Shown: piece by piece, positions 37,601-49,605 of the stretch | Layout of the letters: each line of letters opens with the position of its first letter | Position numbering within the stretch: position 1 is the first letter of the stretch | Assembly: GCA_963970005.1 (NCBI GenBank) | Contig: CAXAMN010027450.1 | Coordinates: 472,631 to 536,630, forward strand | Source of the DNA: Durusdinium trenchii | Lineage: Eukaryota > Sar > Dinophyceae > Suessiales > Symbiodiniaceae | Length of the DNA stretch: 64,000 nucleotides | Direction: 5' to 3' | Notes under the pieces: model-generated | What the model saw: only the letters and a program-made list of their open reading frames with translations | Told to the model about the DNA's origin: nothing | Database searches by the model: none | Translations under genes and position numbers: made by a program

Positions 37601-40600
37601 GCATACCAGAGCCATCATCAGCTGAGAAGCATTCTTCCAGGTGATCCAAGATTCCTGGGAAGTTTGGGCCGCGACAGCAGCTGCGCGGTGAGGAGAACAA
37701 AGGTGGGGGATCTCTGCAAGAAAAGACCAGCTACCAATTGATGTTTTGCGTGAACAGTGAAGAGCCCTGGAGAGGACGAGCTACGCACAACTGCTATTAT
37801 GACAGCTATAAGCAACTGCTAAAGCCTCTGGTCTCTCCTATCTGACCAGCTCGTCTTAAGGACGACTCCAACCCTTCCTTCGACAGATCGTCCGGTGTGT
37901 CGGTGTCCGTCGTTGCGTCCTGGATGAGGTTGTAGAAGCCCACGTTGCCCTTGCTGTCCGCCACAATCACCTAGTGGAAGCCACAACGGGAGTGAAACCC
38001 CCAAGTGGTTGCCAAGGCACTGATTACGGTGTGAGCCAACCAGCTAAAGCCTAGCGGACCACGATCTGCGTGGCGCCCAATTTCGGGGCGTGGCTTTTCA
38101 CGGATCAACGGGCCGGAGCTTCTCCCGTCGGAACTCCACAGGGTGCGGCGAGACGGATGCACTTGCTGACGGGTTGCATCTTGGCTGGTGGAATCCCAGG
38201 CCAGGCTGTGAAAGACCACATTACACCTCAGAAACCGGAGACGGGTGTTGCTGAAAGTGCTCTTCCAACGTTGCGAGAAGCAACTCACAAATCATATATA
38301 TATATATAATTGATATCGTAAGATTATAAGGAAACCTTCGCACTTTCGATTCATCATCCGCTCATCTAACCAAATCCCAGAAGCTTGGTGGCCTCAATTG
38401 ACGCACCGGACATCGATTGACTGGTGCGGGGTTCTTCGTGTGCTGAAAACGAGATAAACAGCCAAAGAGTCTTTTTTCTCGCCTTTGAACTGTGAATGGA
38501 CCATCCTGGTGGTGCCCAAGAAAATTTGTCCATCTCTGTGTCCTGTCCTATCCTCCAAATCACCGACTCTATCACCGACTCTAACCCCTACATATTATAC
38601 TGTAAAGCATAATATATAATAAAATACATATTATGCTGTAAAGAATCGTCAAGCCCTATGCCTTTACCGCCCTATACCATCCTATACCCCATACCAAACC
38701 GATCCATCCCCATCCCAGTAGCTCCATGTCTCCTTCCGGTGGAGCTCCGGTCAAGTCCAGGTGCCGGTTCTGCGTTCCGCCAGTCTGTCCGACCGTCCTC
38801 GTCCCGAGCGGCTGGTTCAATTCCTCAAAGATCACTTGTCCCGTGACCGAGTCCATGGCCTTGAGCTTCCTGGGGCGATTTGCTCGTGGAAGGAAGGCGG
38901 CTTCCCGCCGGAACCGTGCTGGAGCCAAGTCCCTACACCCTTCTCCGGGACCCGTTCTTGGCCGCAAGAGGAGTGTTCTGGGCATCGTTTTTTTGGGGGG
39001 GGAGGAGATGCATTCCTCGAGGTTCTCTTTTTTCAGGAACCTGGACTGAACTCCAATTGGTTTCCAACAGGTGGCGACCCAATCGTTGGGAATTCCAAAA
39101 ATGCCCACTTACCCTATCCCTCCCAATCCCTGCTCAAGGTCTCTACGCACTCAACCCCGACATACCCCGACCCCTTCGTATGTCCGGGCGTCTGGTCGTA
39201 GGAGAGGGTAAAAAGAAAGGACTCCATGGGAACCGCCATCACCTGCCGGAGTGTCCACTCAGTTGGTCCTTTGACTGGACTCGTCGGTCTGGTTTACAGG
39301 ATCTACTCCTGTGGCGTCTGATCCTGTGTGAACATGAGGTTCCGTTCATCTATGACTATCCTTCCACTTCCGTTGTTCCTGGGAGTCTTGCAAGGTTCTC
39401 CCTTGTCTTGACATTCTTGCAGACCCGAAATCCAACACAGCTTAAGATGGGAACAGTGGTCCTGATTGGACATCATCCGCGTCAATGTCAGGGGTGCTTC
39501 AGGGGTTATTGATGGTGATTGCACTTCTTCTGCACGATACTATTTTCGTGCCACGTGAGACCCCTTGTGTGCTTGGCATGGCTTGAATGCGCCGCGTGTC
39601 GGTCTGCCGGTCTGCCGGTCTCCGCCGCGTTCTGTGTCTGTTCCGGTCGGTCGGAGACCTTGGAGACGCCAAGCTCATGGGCCTTCACCTGGCGAGGGCG
39701 AGACGAATCGCCGGCTTTGCGACGGTTTCCGGAACCTGACGTGAAAGCCTTGCTTCAAGTGTGCTTTTGGGGGTTGAAACAAAAGTGTGTTCTTTTCTAG
39801 ATACTGTATAAATTTGGATGATCTATATAGATGATCCAAAAGTAAAACATAATATGAATGAATCGATATGTTATATATATATATATACATATACAGTATA
39901 CACTTCTTACCGCACACAATGGATGTCACTGTCGCTTCCAACTCCCCTCTGCTGCCAGGCTCACGAGAATGAAAAGGAGTCTCAATAGTTGAATCGGAAT
40001 ACCATGTTGGAAAAGTATCAGTTGCTCTTATACCAATTGGTTCGGACATCCGACCATGGGAGTCTCAATCTTTAGAGTTGCTCAGCATTCGGAGGCCCTG
40101 CTTGAAGAAGCATTCCTTTCTTAGGGGGTCACCATGTGACAGGAGTCTACCCGTGCGAAGTGCCTTTGATGACTTCAGCTTTGATACACAGAAGCCCGCG
40201 CGGTTTTCTTTTTCCGTGAGGGAACAACATCGACGAACATGCGCACGACCAAAGCCCGTGGCGGAGACCTTCCAGAGAGGCAAAAAGAGCTGATCAAAGT
40301 TATTTGCCTCACAAAGATGTGGAGGGGACGGTGGTTTTGGTGAGGATGGGGACTCAAGGGTTACCTTGATGTTAAATTTCATTAAACTTCAGGGGTGCTT
40401 GCACCATGCTTTACTGAGCCTATATATGTCAGGTTCCCCCCCTGGCTGCCACACACAAGCAACCACTACCAAGTCACTGCCGAGCATTACTGCCACAACC
40501 CAACAGGACCCTTCTGCCACGCCCAGCAAGCCCTACTGCCACGCCAAACTCTCCTCCAACAAGCCCTCCTGCCACATCCAACAAGCCCTATTGCCACGCC

Positions 40601-43600
40601 AGACCCTCCTCAATATTAAATATAGCCACCTCAAAATCACTCCGGAGGGCATGTGTCCCACGAGGTGTTGAGGCCGGTGCTCGATGAGAGGAATTTGAGG
40701 TGGCTTTATAGGAGTCCCAGCTCCCACGCGCGCGCTTGGGAGCGCGATTTCTCCTCACCCTCGGAAAGTAGTCCTCCCCAGAAAAAAGAGCACGAGGCGT
40801 CCAGAGTGCGGGACGGAACCCACTCCTCACGTTTTCGGGAACGGCCTGAGACAAATCGAGCTTGAAGATATGTACATAGCCCTCCGAGTCCTGAGACACG
40901 TCGTGGAGTCCTTTGGAACACAGGACGACTTCACCTTTCTTCTCCGGATGGTCCCATGAACTGAGCTCAGGCTCTTTGGGGATGCGCTCGCTCTTTTCGG
41001 GAAAAGCCACCAACTGCCCGGGAATCAAGTCTGCCCCTGCGTCCCTGCGTCCCTGCCATCAGTGACGAAGATCCGATGCAAGAAGAAGGCAACAAGTTTG
41101 AAAAGTACGCTGGGTATCAAGTGAACAGTCTGGGCGAAGGAGTAATGGTTCATCAAAGCCTCACTCACACTAAAAAGTGCGAACAGAATTCCCCGCCAAA
41201 GCCCTAGACTGAATGTACATGGTCACATTGTCAGAAACAAGCGTGTCGAAGGGAGTGTCTGGCAAGAAGGGTCACGTTTCCGCCTTAACAGTTAACACCC
41301 CAAAAAGGGCCAGGCACTTCCTGCATGCCCATCCATCTTCGCCACTTCTGCCGGGTGTCACCCGCGTAGGCACTGGGTGTCTCCCCTTCACGCATGGAGA
41401 GTGACCTAGCTCTTTGAGAAAGAGCTCTGCAAGTCAGTCAGCAAAAGCTTGGAGCAAAGCTGCTACTACAGGACCTCCCGTTTGACTGGGATGATTAAGG
41501 TGATTAAGGGACAGTGAATCCCAAGTCCTTTTTCGTACATGGAGTGCCAGAGCAGCTGTTGCTTCTAAAGGTTGTCTCGTGTGTAAGAACCCTTTGGAGC
41601 ATTCTTGCATCTGTCATGGATGACCTTGATTGATCTTATTGATGTTGCACATGGGCCTACCTTCATCATTGCTGACGTGGTCTACCTTCATCAATCCAAT
41701 TGCAAAAAGGACAGCTGAAAAAGCCACCCGGGACTTTGAGCTGCAACCAGGACCTTTGAGCCAGGAAGCCACCTCCGAAAGGGCACTGATGGGCGTCAGC
41801 AACTGCTGAAGGACGACGATGAAGCCAACGACTCAATCTATAGACTATAGAGTGAGAGTCTACCGTTGCAACCTCTTGCAACAGTAAGCCAACAGAACAA
41901 ACCCTCCAAGCAGGGTGCTCATGTCAAAAGCAAGGTCAAACTCAACCTCGTTGCTTTGTAAGAATGTAAATTTAGAAGTTTTCACGAATAGAGATCCCAA
42001 ACCCATTCGTGCTCCATCAGGTTTACAGTTACCAGCAGTATTTGCAGCCTCCCTCTTTGTTTCGTGAGAGACGCATGCGCCCACCTACGATAAATGCCCA
42101 AACAATCCATGCCCAGCGGCAAAAACCACGTCTCCTGCGCACGGCTTGCCACGGCTTGCTACAAGCAACCTCCCTCTAACAGTCACATGGGCTCAGCAAA
42201 TGACTTGTTGTAGAGGCAAACAGACTCTTCAGGGGCCGTACCATCCACTTCCATGCTTCTTGATGTGTAGGAGGGCAATCTTGGTACACTCCCGAAAACT
42301 AACATGGACCCTGAGAATGACACCCTGAAAGACTGTCTTCCTCTACAAACCAGTGGTTTTCAGGGTCGATGTTAGTTTTCCTCAAGGGTATCTCTTCCTG
42401 GTGAGAAGCTGGGATTGCATTCATAGCTTTATCTCCTTTTCTTGGAAGGATTGAGAACCTGGGAAAGCCAACGGGATGAGGTAGATGGAGCCAATTCAAT
42501 GGACAGAAGCCCGGAAAGGCTGACAGAAGTGTTAGAAGTGGATCTGCCAAGCCATGAGATTGATGCCTAGTCTATCCTAGGAGCAACATAGCCAACTAGG
42601 AGCTAGACCGAGTGGTTGCTCGTCTTTCCCTAGGACCTAGGATGACCTGGGCCTATCCTTCCAAACACCAACAAGCGCCAACTCGCAAGTGCTGGAAGAT
42701 GAGGATTCCGGGGGCACAGCCGGGCACACTTGCGCACGGTCGTTGGAAAGAAAGTCCACGGCATAGCTGGTCTCCAGCCCTGCGTTAAACCCCAGCAGCG
42801 GCTGTTCAACAAACAGCATCAAACAGCCCTCGACTTAGTGGTGCTGCAACGAGCGGGATTTTAGTGGTGCTGCAGATCGAGCCAGGTCTCCAATATGGCG
42901 ACCATGTGCGACCCTGTCCCATGCGGTGGCGTTTTGATCGTTCCCAACACCCAATTTCGCTGGTTGCCTCCCAATCCAAGAGCCCTAAACCTCCAAAGCT
43001 GCAATGACGACGAGAACGAATCAGATCGCTCTCCTTCCCCTTGCTGCCCGTGTTGGGCTCCAAGCGTTGTCTCACTGCGTAGGAAGGGAAGCGCAGCAAT
43101 CGCGCCGGGCTCCTGCAGTGAAAAAGAAACGTGTGGGAGCCGGAAGAGCTGCTAGCTGAAAGCTGTTGGACTGGCGTCGTCAAGCGGGATTCATGTCGCA
43201 AAGCCTAACAGAGCCTGTGCCTAGCGGCAACCTCGGTGGGTTGACGCGGGGCAAAGGTTTGGAATCCGGTTTTGGTTGGTTCATCCATGATTCTTGGGAT
43301 GCTTACCATCAGCTGACTCACTCAGTTCTTTACATGAAAATCACTCAGTTAACCCTTGTCCACCTGTTGGATTTTTGTGGGGAAAACCACTCCCCCAAAA
43401 AAAGTTTAAAGGTTATCCACTCACAGGGTAGGTCGGTTCAACAATTCATACTTTGGTGGTCTTCCTCTTGAGGGCTGCCATGTCATCCACTTGAATGATA
43501 TATAATATAGTATAGCTGGATGATCAAAGGGTGGGAGTCCCTGGAAGTTCCAAAGCACAAATCTCAGTCACTGGAGCACCCCCACGAATCTCGCCAGACG

Positions 43601-46600
43601 AAGAGGTGGCCATCCGTCGAGGAGCTGGCGTGGTGTTGGAGGCCAGTTGGGGGCCAGGCGTTCAGAAGTCTTGCTCAATCATTGTATTGTGCATACCAGC
43701 AAAACCAAGCAAGTGGCAATGGAAGAGTAGAAAGAGCAGAAGATTTGCACCATCAACTGACTTGTAGGGTAGATGGAGGTGGAGGGCGGAAATTTTGTGG
43801 CACCCATGCTGCAAAGCCAAGAAACGTGTCATACAGTAAGAGAACCTCCTCTTGCCTCTTGATGTCAGTGTTGTAAGAATGCTCCTAGTAGCGATGCCAG
43901 GAGCCCCTAGTAGCTTCTTGTTCCTATAGTAGTAAGGCCAGGAGCCCCTAGTAGCGTCCTTGCTCCTAGTAGCATATTAGCTTGTCAGTGTTGCAAAAAC
44001 TAAACATTATGCAGGATGATCAGCATTCACAGCTTTCCTCTTCGAGGCGAGTGTCCTGCTCTCTCAAAAGGTTCTCTCCTAGGCTACTTGGGGGTGGAGG
44101 TGAACTCTATAGCAAGGCCTTCGACTTTCAGGTGCAGCAACTTGCAACCTGAGGCTTATCATCTTGGATCCGAACCCTATCCATTAGGAGCTATTCAAGC
44201 TGCGTGCAGAAGGAAGCCAACCCATGGCCATTGGTCGTCCAAGTTCTGCGCCGCAAGATTCTTGGGTCCCTTCGCTGCCCCACATCCCAAAATAGACTCT
44301 CCCCAGCCTCTCAACTTGACATGCAATAAGACACTGGGGAAACACATGACCTTTCGACATGGCTCATCCCATCGACATCGACCCGCCTGAGCAAAAGGTC
44401 GAAACCATGTTCCAAAGCTATCACAGTGCCTCCATGCCCATAGAGACTTTGCACCTCACGCGAAGTCTTCGGGGATCGAACGGGCAAGCAATTCCTTCTG
44501 GGGCGCAGGGTCGTCCTCGTTTCAGAGACCAAATGCTGAGCATCCTGGAGCCCTTTCTGGACCTGCACCCTGGAGCCTTTTCGGAGCCTGGACTGTGGAG
44601 TAGTGGCCGGGGGCCCTGTTGACTTTTTGTTTCCACTCTCCACATCCATTGCACGTGTCTCATCCAATCGCACTACATCCTGACCTTGCAGGGTGTAGAT
44701 TCACAAAGAATCGAGTTAGCCCTTCTGATCGCGCCCAAACTAGGTCTCAACATGTAAAGGTCACATCAGAAGAATGTCCCCCTGTCACCAGTCCTGATCT
44801 GGTCGTGAGGTGTCTTTTTGTGCACTTGAAGCTGAACAAGTGGTATCATAATATACGTAGAGCCTGGGCCTGGGGTTCCCTTGTGTGAGATGAATACGAA
44901 AGTCTAATAGCGATGGCCTCCAACCTAATAACGATGGCCTCCACCCCTAGAAGCTATGGCCTCCAACCTAATATAGCAATGGCCTCCAACCTAGTAGCGA
45001 TGGCCTCCAAACATAAATGTTTGAGAAGGAACCGAACCTCGTCCCAAAAAGTGCCGAGGCACACATGGGATGCTGATGCGAGGATCTGACAAATCCCACC
45101 TGCGGGCTTCCGCGCAGTTCGGCTGGCATTTCCCCCAAACGTTGCGGGCAGTACAAAAATCGCACAAGAACTCCTGGAAGAAAATATGACTGGTAGCTCA
45201 AGGATCTGCAAAGGTTCACAAGATGGAGCCCACGAACCCGAATGCAAACACGTTTGGGTGGTTGCATATGCCGGTCTTTGTCTATTGAGAGAGGAGAGGC
45301 CCAGTAATCAATCTTTCTACGCAAAATTTTCACAGCGACTTCTGTTTACATAAGCATTTGCGACATGTGACTGCTGAACACACTCTTATGGGACACTCTT
45401 GCAACACTGTCTTGTAGGACTCTCTTGTGGGACACTCATATATGACACTCTTGTGGGACACTCTTGCGGAACACTCTTGTGGGACACTCTTGTAGGACAC
45501 TCTTGTGGGGCACTCTTGTAGGACACTCTTGTCGGACATTCTTATGAGACACTCTTGCGCGACACTCTTGTGGGACACTCTTGTGAAACAGTCTTGTAGG
45601 ACACTCTTGTGGGACACTTTTGTATGTCACTCTTGTGGGACAGGACTCTCTTGTCGGACACTCTTATGGGACACTCTTGCAAAGCTGTCTTGTAGGACTC
45701 TCTTGTGGGACACTCTTGCGAAACACTCTTGTACGACACTCTTGTGGGAAAGTCTTCTTGTGGGGCACTCTTGTAGGACACTCTTGTGGGACACTCTTGT
45801 GGGGCACTCTTGTAGGACACTCTTGTGGGGCACTCTTGTAGGACACTCTTGTAGGACATTATTGTGGGACACTCTTGCGGGACACTCTTGTGGGACACTC
45901 GTCACTCTTGTGGAACACTCTCGTGGGACACTCTTGTAGGATCTTGTAGGACACTCTTGTCGGACACTGTCACTCTTGTCAGACACACGTGGGACAGTCC
46001 TGTAGGACACTCTTGTGGGACTCTTGCGGGGCACTGCTACTAAAGTCTCCAAAAGTCAACCGTCACGCATGAACAAGCGCTTCGTACGAGAGTGACCCAA
46101 AAACTCACACTTCAAGTCTGCAAAACGAGCGTTTCGGACGAGACTTCCTCCACAAGTCACTCCACCACAACTCACAACCTCACGATTCCCTGCGCCTGCC
46201 ACGAAACTTTCCGTATCCACACGTCTAACGCACACAAAGTACTGCACCTGCCACGAAATATCACCTCCATCACACCTCGCAACCTCACGATCCCCTGCGC
46301 CTGCCACGAAAATCGCACTCCCACACCTCAAAGCCCGCACAAAGTACTGCGCCTGCCACGAAAAGTGACAATATCATATCATGTGAGCTTCAACAAAATT
46401 TGCACCACACCACACGTTTGGAATGATTTCGACCCGTTCTGAGCACAACATTTCAGCTGAGACTTGTCACGAAAACACAGCTTCGATGCAACACCCTGAA
46501 AAGCAAGTCCCAGTGGCACAGCTACATCCAACACCCCGAACACACCACTCTCCAAACGCTAATCCCCACGTAGCTGCGCAGAAAACTGCCGATCTCAAAA

Positions 46601-48648
46601 AAAGCTGCGCCTGCGCAGTGAACTCATCCTCCACACTTCAACATCTTACGTTTCCACACGATTCCTCGCTATTTCACACGAATCTGACACATCACGCTTC
46701 CATGCCAAACCCTCTCCAAAAGCTTCCCCCAATGGCAGCGCCTTAGCGCTCTACTGCGAACAGCGGCGGACGGTTGCGGACGGTTGACAACGGTTGCGAA
46801 CGCTGAGACAACGGGTCACGAACAAGGCTCTACCCCCAGACCCCCAGACGAGAACCCTTCGCTAAGCATTCGGGAAAAAACAAAAGACACGGTTCCCGAG
46901 ACCCAGTTCTGGACCTTCCAATACCTGGGCTCCCACACATCTTGATGCAACGATCCTTGGGGTGTTTGCGGTGAACGAAAAAGCACAGTAGTTCAGCAGC
47001 CAGAGCGCGCTGGCGACCAACACAGCACCACTATGTCCCTAAAAGGACCTGTGTGGGACTGAATCCAATATGCCAGGATGCCTGGATCTAAGTGTTTGCC
47101 ACAGTCTACGATGATCAACTCACTGCTGGTGGACCACAAGCCTCGCAAATCTGCCAAGGGGCTGAAGCACCAGTGATCATCACACCCTTGGCTCAGAGAC
47201 GGATTCACCAGCTGTCATCCAAGTGCTGCCCCTCGTTCTCTTCCAAAGGAAACATCTATCAGTTGTGCACAAGAACATCCAAACATGAAGCGTCTGGTGG
47301 TTTCTGGGGTGGCAGGTTGGAAAGCTCTTGCCGGTAGTTGTTTCATCTTATGCCCGGTAGGTGTTAAATCGACCCAAGGAGGTTCACCATAACTGACATC
47401 AATTCCATCCTCTGCCCTTCGACCAACACAAGATGGCACAAGCGTTCCACAACTCCTGCCTGGCACAAGCTCTCCACGAAAATCATCGACCGCACGTCTC
47501 CTGCCGGACGCCACGTTTCAGAGTCGAAGACCGAAGATTGGCAGAAAAACAAGACTGGAAGTTTTCTTCAGTCTTCTTCCAAAAGTTGAAGAGTCCTTCA
47601 AGGCAAAGAGTCCCTGAATCCCTTGGGCTGCTACGCAAAAGGCACAGAAGGTTGCATCTCCCTCCAGAGTTCAACGACAGGTACCAGGATGGAATGAGAG
47701 CTCGCGAACTTTCGATGCTATATTAAAAATAGGTTAGGTATGGTTAGGTGGGTAGGAGAGTACTATGAGTGGAATAGTCCCTTCCATGGAGCCTCTGGGG
47801 AACAACATCATGAAAAGAAAATCACAAAGAGAACAACGTGGTTCTCTGGGTCCTCCATGAGGCCGTGCAATCCAGAGAATGAAAGATCCTAGTAGCGTTC
47901 TTGTTCCTAGTAGCGATGCCAGGAGCCCCTAGTAGCTTCGTGTTTCTAGTAGTAAGGCCAGGAGCCCCTAGTAGCGTCCTTGCTCATAGTAGCGATGCCC
48001 TTTTTGGTGTTACAAATCTCCTTCAGGTTCCAAGTCCAACGGACTCTCACCGTTTGCGCCCAAAACCTACCAAGCCTTGCTCAAACATGCCGTCTCAGCG
48101 ACACCAAACGCAGGTCTACCGAGTCCGAGTCTATGTTGAGGTCATGTGACCGAGTCTCCCAAGCCCAGCTCTGCTCTCCTTTGTGGCCTTCCAGGACACG
48201 AGCTCTGCTCTCTTTGGTCCTTCGTTCGGCGCCATTTCCTCGGACCGGAACGAGGCGAAGCGGGCGAAGCCGGCGGCAGGGCGGCAGGGCGGCAGGGCGG
48301 CAGTGGGAGAACGAGCTGAAATCACAATGACGGCTTAGCTAATGATGTGTTCTGGAGAACCGTTGAGAGTGCTCCAACACATGAAACGTTGATTAGATAG
48401 GACAGTTCAAGGTAGATGCAGGCATATGCAGGCAAAGGGATGCAGAAAGGTTGAAGGTCCTCAGATCTTGATGGCTTCCATTGATCTCCCAATTTCCATC
48501 ATGAAAACGGCGGCCCGAACCCCTCGCACCCCTTCCACCACCAGGTATCGGTCGGAGTCCCAGGCCAAGATCTTCCCATCGCTGAGCCCGGCGAAGAGCA
48601 AGCCTCGTTGGGGCAGTACCAAGCAGCAGCTCGCGCTCACGCCCTGCA
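22659..48648 (-). CDS. Long WD40-repeat protein, many micro-exons, incomplete model
   Basis: Recognised minus-strand exons, 5' to 3': 48648-48542 (LLFAGLSDGKILAWDSD), 40890-40846 (DSEGYVHIFKLDL), 38869-38813 (KAMDSVTGQVIFEEL), 37970-37878 (VIVADSKGNVGFYNL), 37008-36967 (VWDILRGMKFQELK), 36379-36305 (HHAPVVSIASKSTSEGG), 35954-35919 (AAMDNTIRMWDS), 35202-35173, 35028-34968 (EEITAMVYLPRANVIITG), 31043-30996 (HENTISALIVV), 30555-30503 (ELVVAGSYDRRL), 29146-29064 (FSGGNEGVIR), 28274-28244 (QWSLWGSTPE), 27817-27797 (AEFRGHE), 26990-26945 (DAITCFAADAHFLFSG), 26729-26686 (SADCTIRIWECSRK), 24839-24810 (weak), 24183-24149 (AGGKVSIWQT), 23554-23502, 23267-23238 (ASLLVGCE), 22920-22880 (SGKIISFPLP), 22692-22659 (AKWFAHSADA). 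Phase is continuous for 37008 to 34968, 29146 to 26686 and 23554 to 22659; elsewhere exons are missing. At least ten WD repeats. The last part resembles the end of the second propeller of axonemal CFAP57-type proteins, but the family is not certain. Donors again mix GT, GC and GA. It may be more than one gene. Confidence 0.8.
24445..24565. repeat. Dispersed CTAG-rich repeat, copy
   Basis: Several units of ctactaggagcaa and ggggctcctggccttactac in tandem, inside the presumed intron of the WD40 gene. Confidence 0.75.
25054..26184 (-). CDS. J-domain (DnaJ-like) protein with coiled coil, intronless, nested in WD40-gene intron
   Basis: A single uninterrupted frame of 376 codons, unlike the micro-exon genes around it. 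The N-terminus is Cys-rich (C3, C8, C10). The middle has an Ala/Ser/Thr-rich stretch (about residues 125-180). Residues about 215-295 are Ala/Glu/Arg/Leu-rich with coiled-coil character. The C-terminus is a J-domain fragment with the diagnostic HPD at about 345-347 (LLLRWHPDKN), preceded by ERAVAKRK and followed by a short helix. It would recruit and stimulate an Hsp70, and the J-domain sits at the C-terminal end rather than the usual N-terminal end. The start chosen is the first ATG (26184); no spliced-leader relict is visible upstream. It lies on the same strand inside the intron between WD40 exons 26729-26686 and 24839-24810 (or 24183). Lack of introns suggests a retrogene, by inference. 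Confidence 0.75.
   Translation of the reverse strand: MDCKDPNCRCGFSYNDTGRWLEVGDPGLGFAAVEHEPGWDFFDLQGPSHLDVLHVRRSFPIRLVRLYRHWPSSEVLQTALHPGGVQQLQLKVPEKAKRLARWIIAVCPSTLAFRGTKRVPPSMPLSAAAAAVAAAVSEVEANDLERRAKGAASGSLSGYLRQSTSPCSSTASGAPTSTAASTPRLGAVAILTQLYEEQVLTALRAGENSGDDALDEAIGIRARMQEIAALKEDLALERAAKDVAQASARQASLELAELREQCSELQRLLRTAERDKIASEMQLRQLSADLQHAKTFAWSDDGERKPRNLEEVVSSVVALEIKELQGASSPEERAVAKRKLLLRWHPDKNSGNGAANDLAKRIMQELQIHADWGSPG
28401..28468. repeat. 34-bp tandem duplication
   Basis: The unit starting ggtctgttctgactgggccg is present twice head to tail with no mismatch seen. Confidence 0.85.
31587..32635. repeat. Direct duplication, unit about 605-612 bp, with gap in first copy
   Basis: 31587-32031 matches 32191-32635. 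The part 31707-32031 matches 32319-32635 almost base for base (offset 612, one 7-base insertion tcgcaag in the first copy). The 44-base block beginning ccctgacaacatgccgatac occurs at 31653, 31841 and 32453, once just before the N run, so the order of the first copy around the gap is doubtful. Confidence 0.85.
31697..31706. other. Assembly gap (10 N) at duplication
   Basis: Ten N at the break between duplicated segments; see the direct duplication entry. Confidence 0.95.
33990..34180 (-). other. GC-rich, possibly coding segment within the WD40 gene
   Basis: The exon 35028-34968 ends one base into a Gly codon (..ITG) and the next blade should read roughly GHDDGxIRxW. The minus strand here can be read SGHDDGRR in one frame, but no AG acceptor puts that frame in phase. 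Two other acceptors give in-phase but unconvincing peptides. I mark it as a candidate for the missing exon only. Confidence 0.25.
34565..34835. repeat. Dispersed CTAG-rich repeat, longest array
   Basis: About 270 bases of imperfect units built on ctactaggagc, gttcggggctcctggcc and ctaggttggaggccatcg. It contains both sub-types seen singly elsewhere and a near-identical 40-base match to the first bases of the window. Confidence 0.8.
36076..36125. repeat. (CT)n and (GATA)n microsatellite
   Basis: About nine CT units followed by about five GATA units in an intron of the WD40 gene. Confidence 0.85.
40440..40620. repeat. Degenerate tandem repeat (CTACTGCCACxCCCAACAAGCC)
   Basis: About seven imperfect units, such as caagccctactgccacgcc and caagccctcctgccacatcc. 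Confidence 0.7.
43876..43982. repeat. Dispersed CTAG-rich repeat, copy
   Basis: Units of gctcctagtagcgatgccag, gagcccctagtagcttcttg and tagtagtaaggccaggagcc. Almost the same string occurs at 47888-47998. Confidence 0.8.
44903..45015. repeat. Dispersed repeat, GGCCTCCAACCTA sub-type
   Basis: Five tandem units of about 22-25 bases of the form atggcctccaacctaatagc. The same unit occurs at 34785-34830 (inverse) and 52030-52075. Confidence 0.8.
45381..46035. repeat. Minisatellite, 13-bp unit, about 650 bp
   Basis: About 50 units of the form cactcttgtggga/cactcttgtagga, with a few short deletions. Because 13 bases times 3 is 39, every frame encodes a 13-residue repeat and several frames stay open on both strands; these are by-products, not genes. 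It falls in the presumed first large intron of the WD40 gene. Confidence 0.95.
46165..46365. repeat. Longer-period repeat, about 100 bp, two units
   Basis: ctgcgcctgccacgaaa recurs four times at roughly 50-base steps (also as actgcacctgccacgaaa), and gcacaaagtactgc twice 102 bases apart. Confidence 0.65.
47888..47998. repeat. Dispersed CTAG-rich repeat, copy
   Basis: Nearly the same string as 43876-43982: tcctagtagcgatgccagga, then gcccctagtagcttcgtgtt, then tagtaaggccaggagcccct. Confidence 0.8.
48268..48304. repeat. 8-bp tandem repeat (GGCAGGGC)
   Basis: Four to five units of ggcagggc on the plus strand. Confidence 0.75.
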
Positions 48649-49554
48649 CTGATCGCCTGCCGTCCGTTCCTTTGGAGGCCTTGTTTCGGGGCAACCCTTT
48701 TGTTACGCTTCAAACATGAACACAAGTCAGTCATGTGCTGGGAAATACCTAAATAAAGCTAGCGTCCACTTCCGGAGGAAAGACCTCTGTAAGGGAGTCC
48801 TGCTACTCGCCAATGACGATGCTCAGAACCGTTTCCTTATGCATGGGTAGCGTGCCATGCATGTCAGCGGACTGTGGCAAGGAGTATGATGGAGTATGGC
48901 TTAGCGCATGGTTGGGTCTGGTCTGGTGTGTGAAACTCCAGTAATACTTCAGGAGGAGGAACGTGTTTTCTTTTTACCGGGTACCGGGTCTTACAACATC
49001 TATGTGGATCAGCCACCGTGGAAGTAAGAAGTCAAATTATCACAGAAGTCAAATTATCACTTGGTCCAATTCAAGAGGTCCAACAGAGAAGAAGAAAAAG
49101 TTCTTCATCCAAGGGAGGAGACTACAACTGCTCTTTCTTGACGCAAACCTGTTCATCAAAAGTTCAGTGTCTAGAAGGCGCAGAACAGGAGAATGATAAC
49201 GCTTTGATTAGCAAATGACCGTCGGCATTTCCCCTGGCCGCCACATGAGCCAACGCCTGGTGCGTTGTGCTGAAAAGGGTGAAGCATAGGTACACACCTC
49301 GGCACGTCGCCCACCACGGAACGTCCACATCCGTTCTCCGAACCCGGCGATGCGTTCCCGGACAACGCCAGAGGTTCTGGTGTGGGGGTTCCTGCCACCT
49401 CGGCCTGGGGAAACAAAAAGGCCGATCGAAGCTGTCATCCCACTCAAGTGGGAGGAAATATGTGGGAAAAGGACACAAACCGAGCAAGAAAGCCAGCTTT
49501 CCATCACGAATCAGGCACCAAGAAGCAAACAAGTTAAAAGCGAGCAAAAGCGAG

Positions 49555-49605
49555 CAAAGGACGCTACTAGGGGCTCCTGGCCTTACTACTAGGAACAAGG
49601 ACCCT
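49555..49605. repeat. Dispersed CTAG-rich repeat, short copy
   Basis: Contains gctactaggggctcctggcc followed by ttactactaggaacaagga, the inverse orientation of the copy at 47.9 kb. Confidence 0.7.

Noticed and set aside
45330-46052. Plus and minus frames of 90-145 codons rich in QECPTRVSYKS or CRTLLWDTLVGHS
   Set aside because: Translations of a 13-bp minisatellite; repeated in every frame and on both strands.
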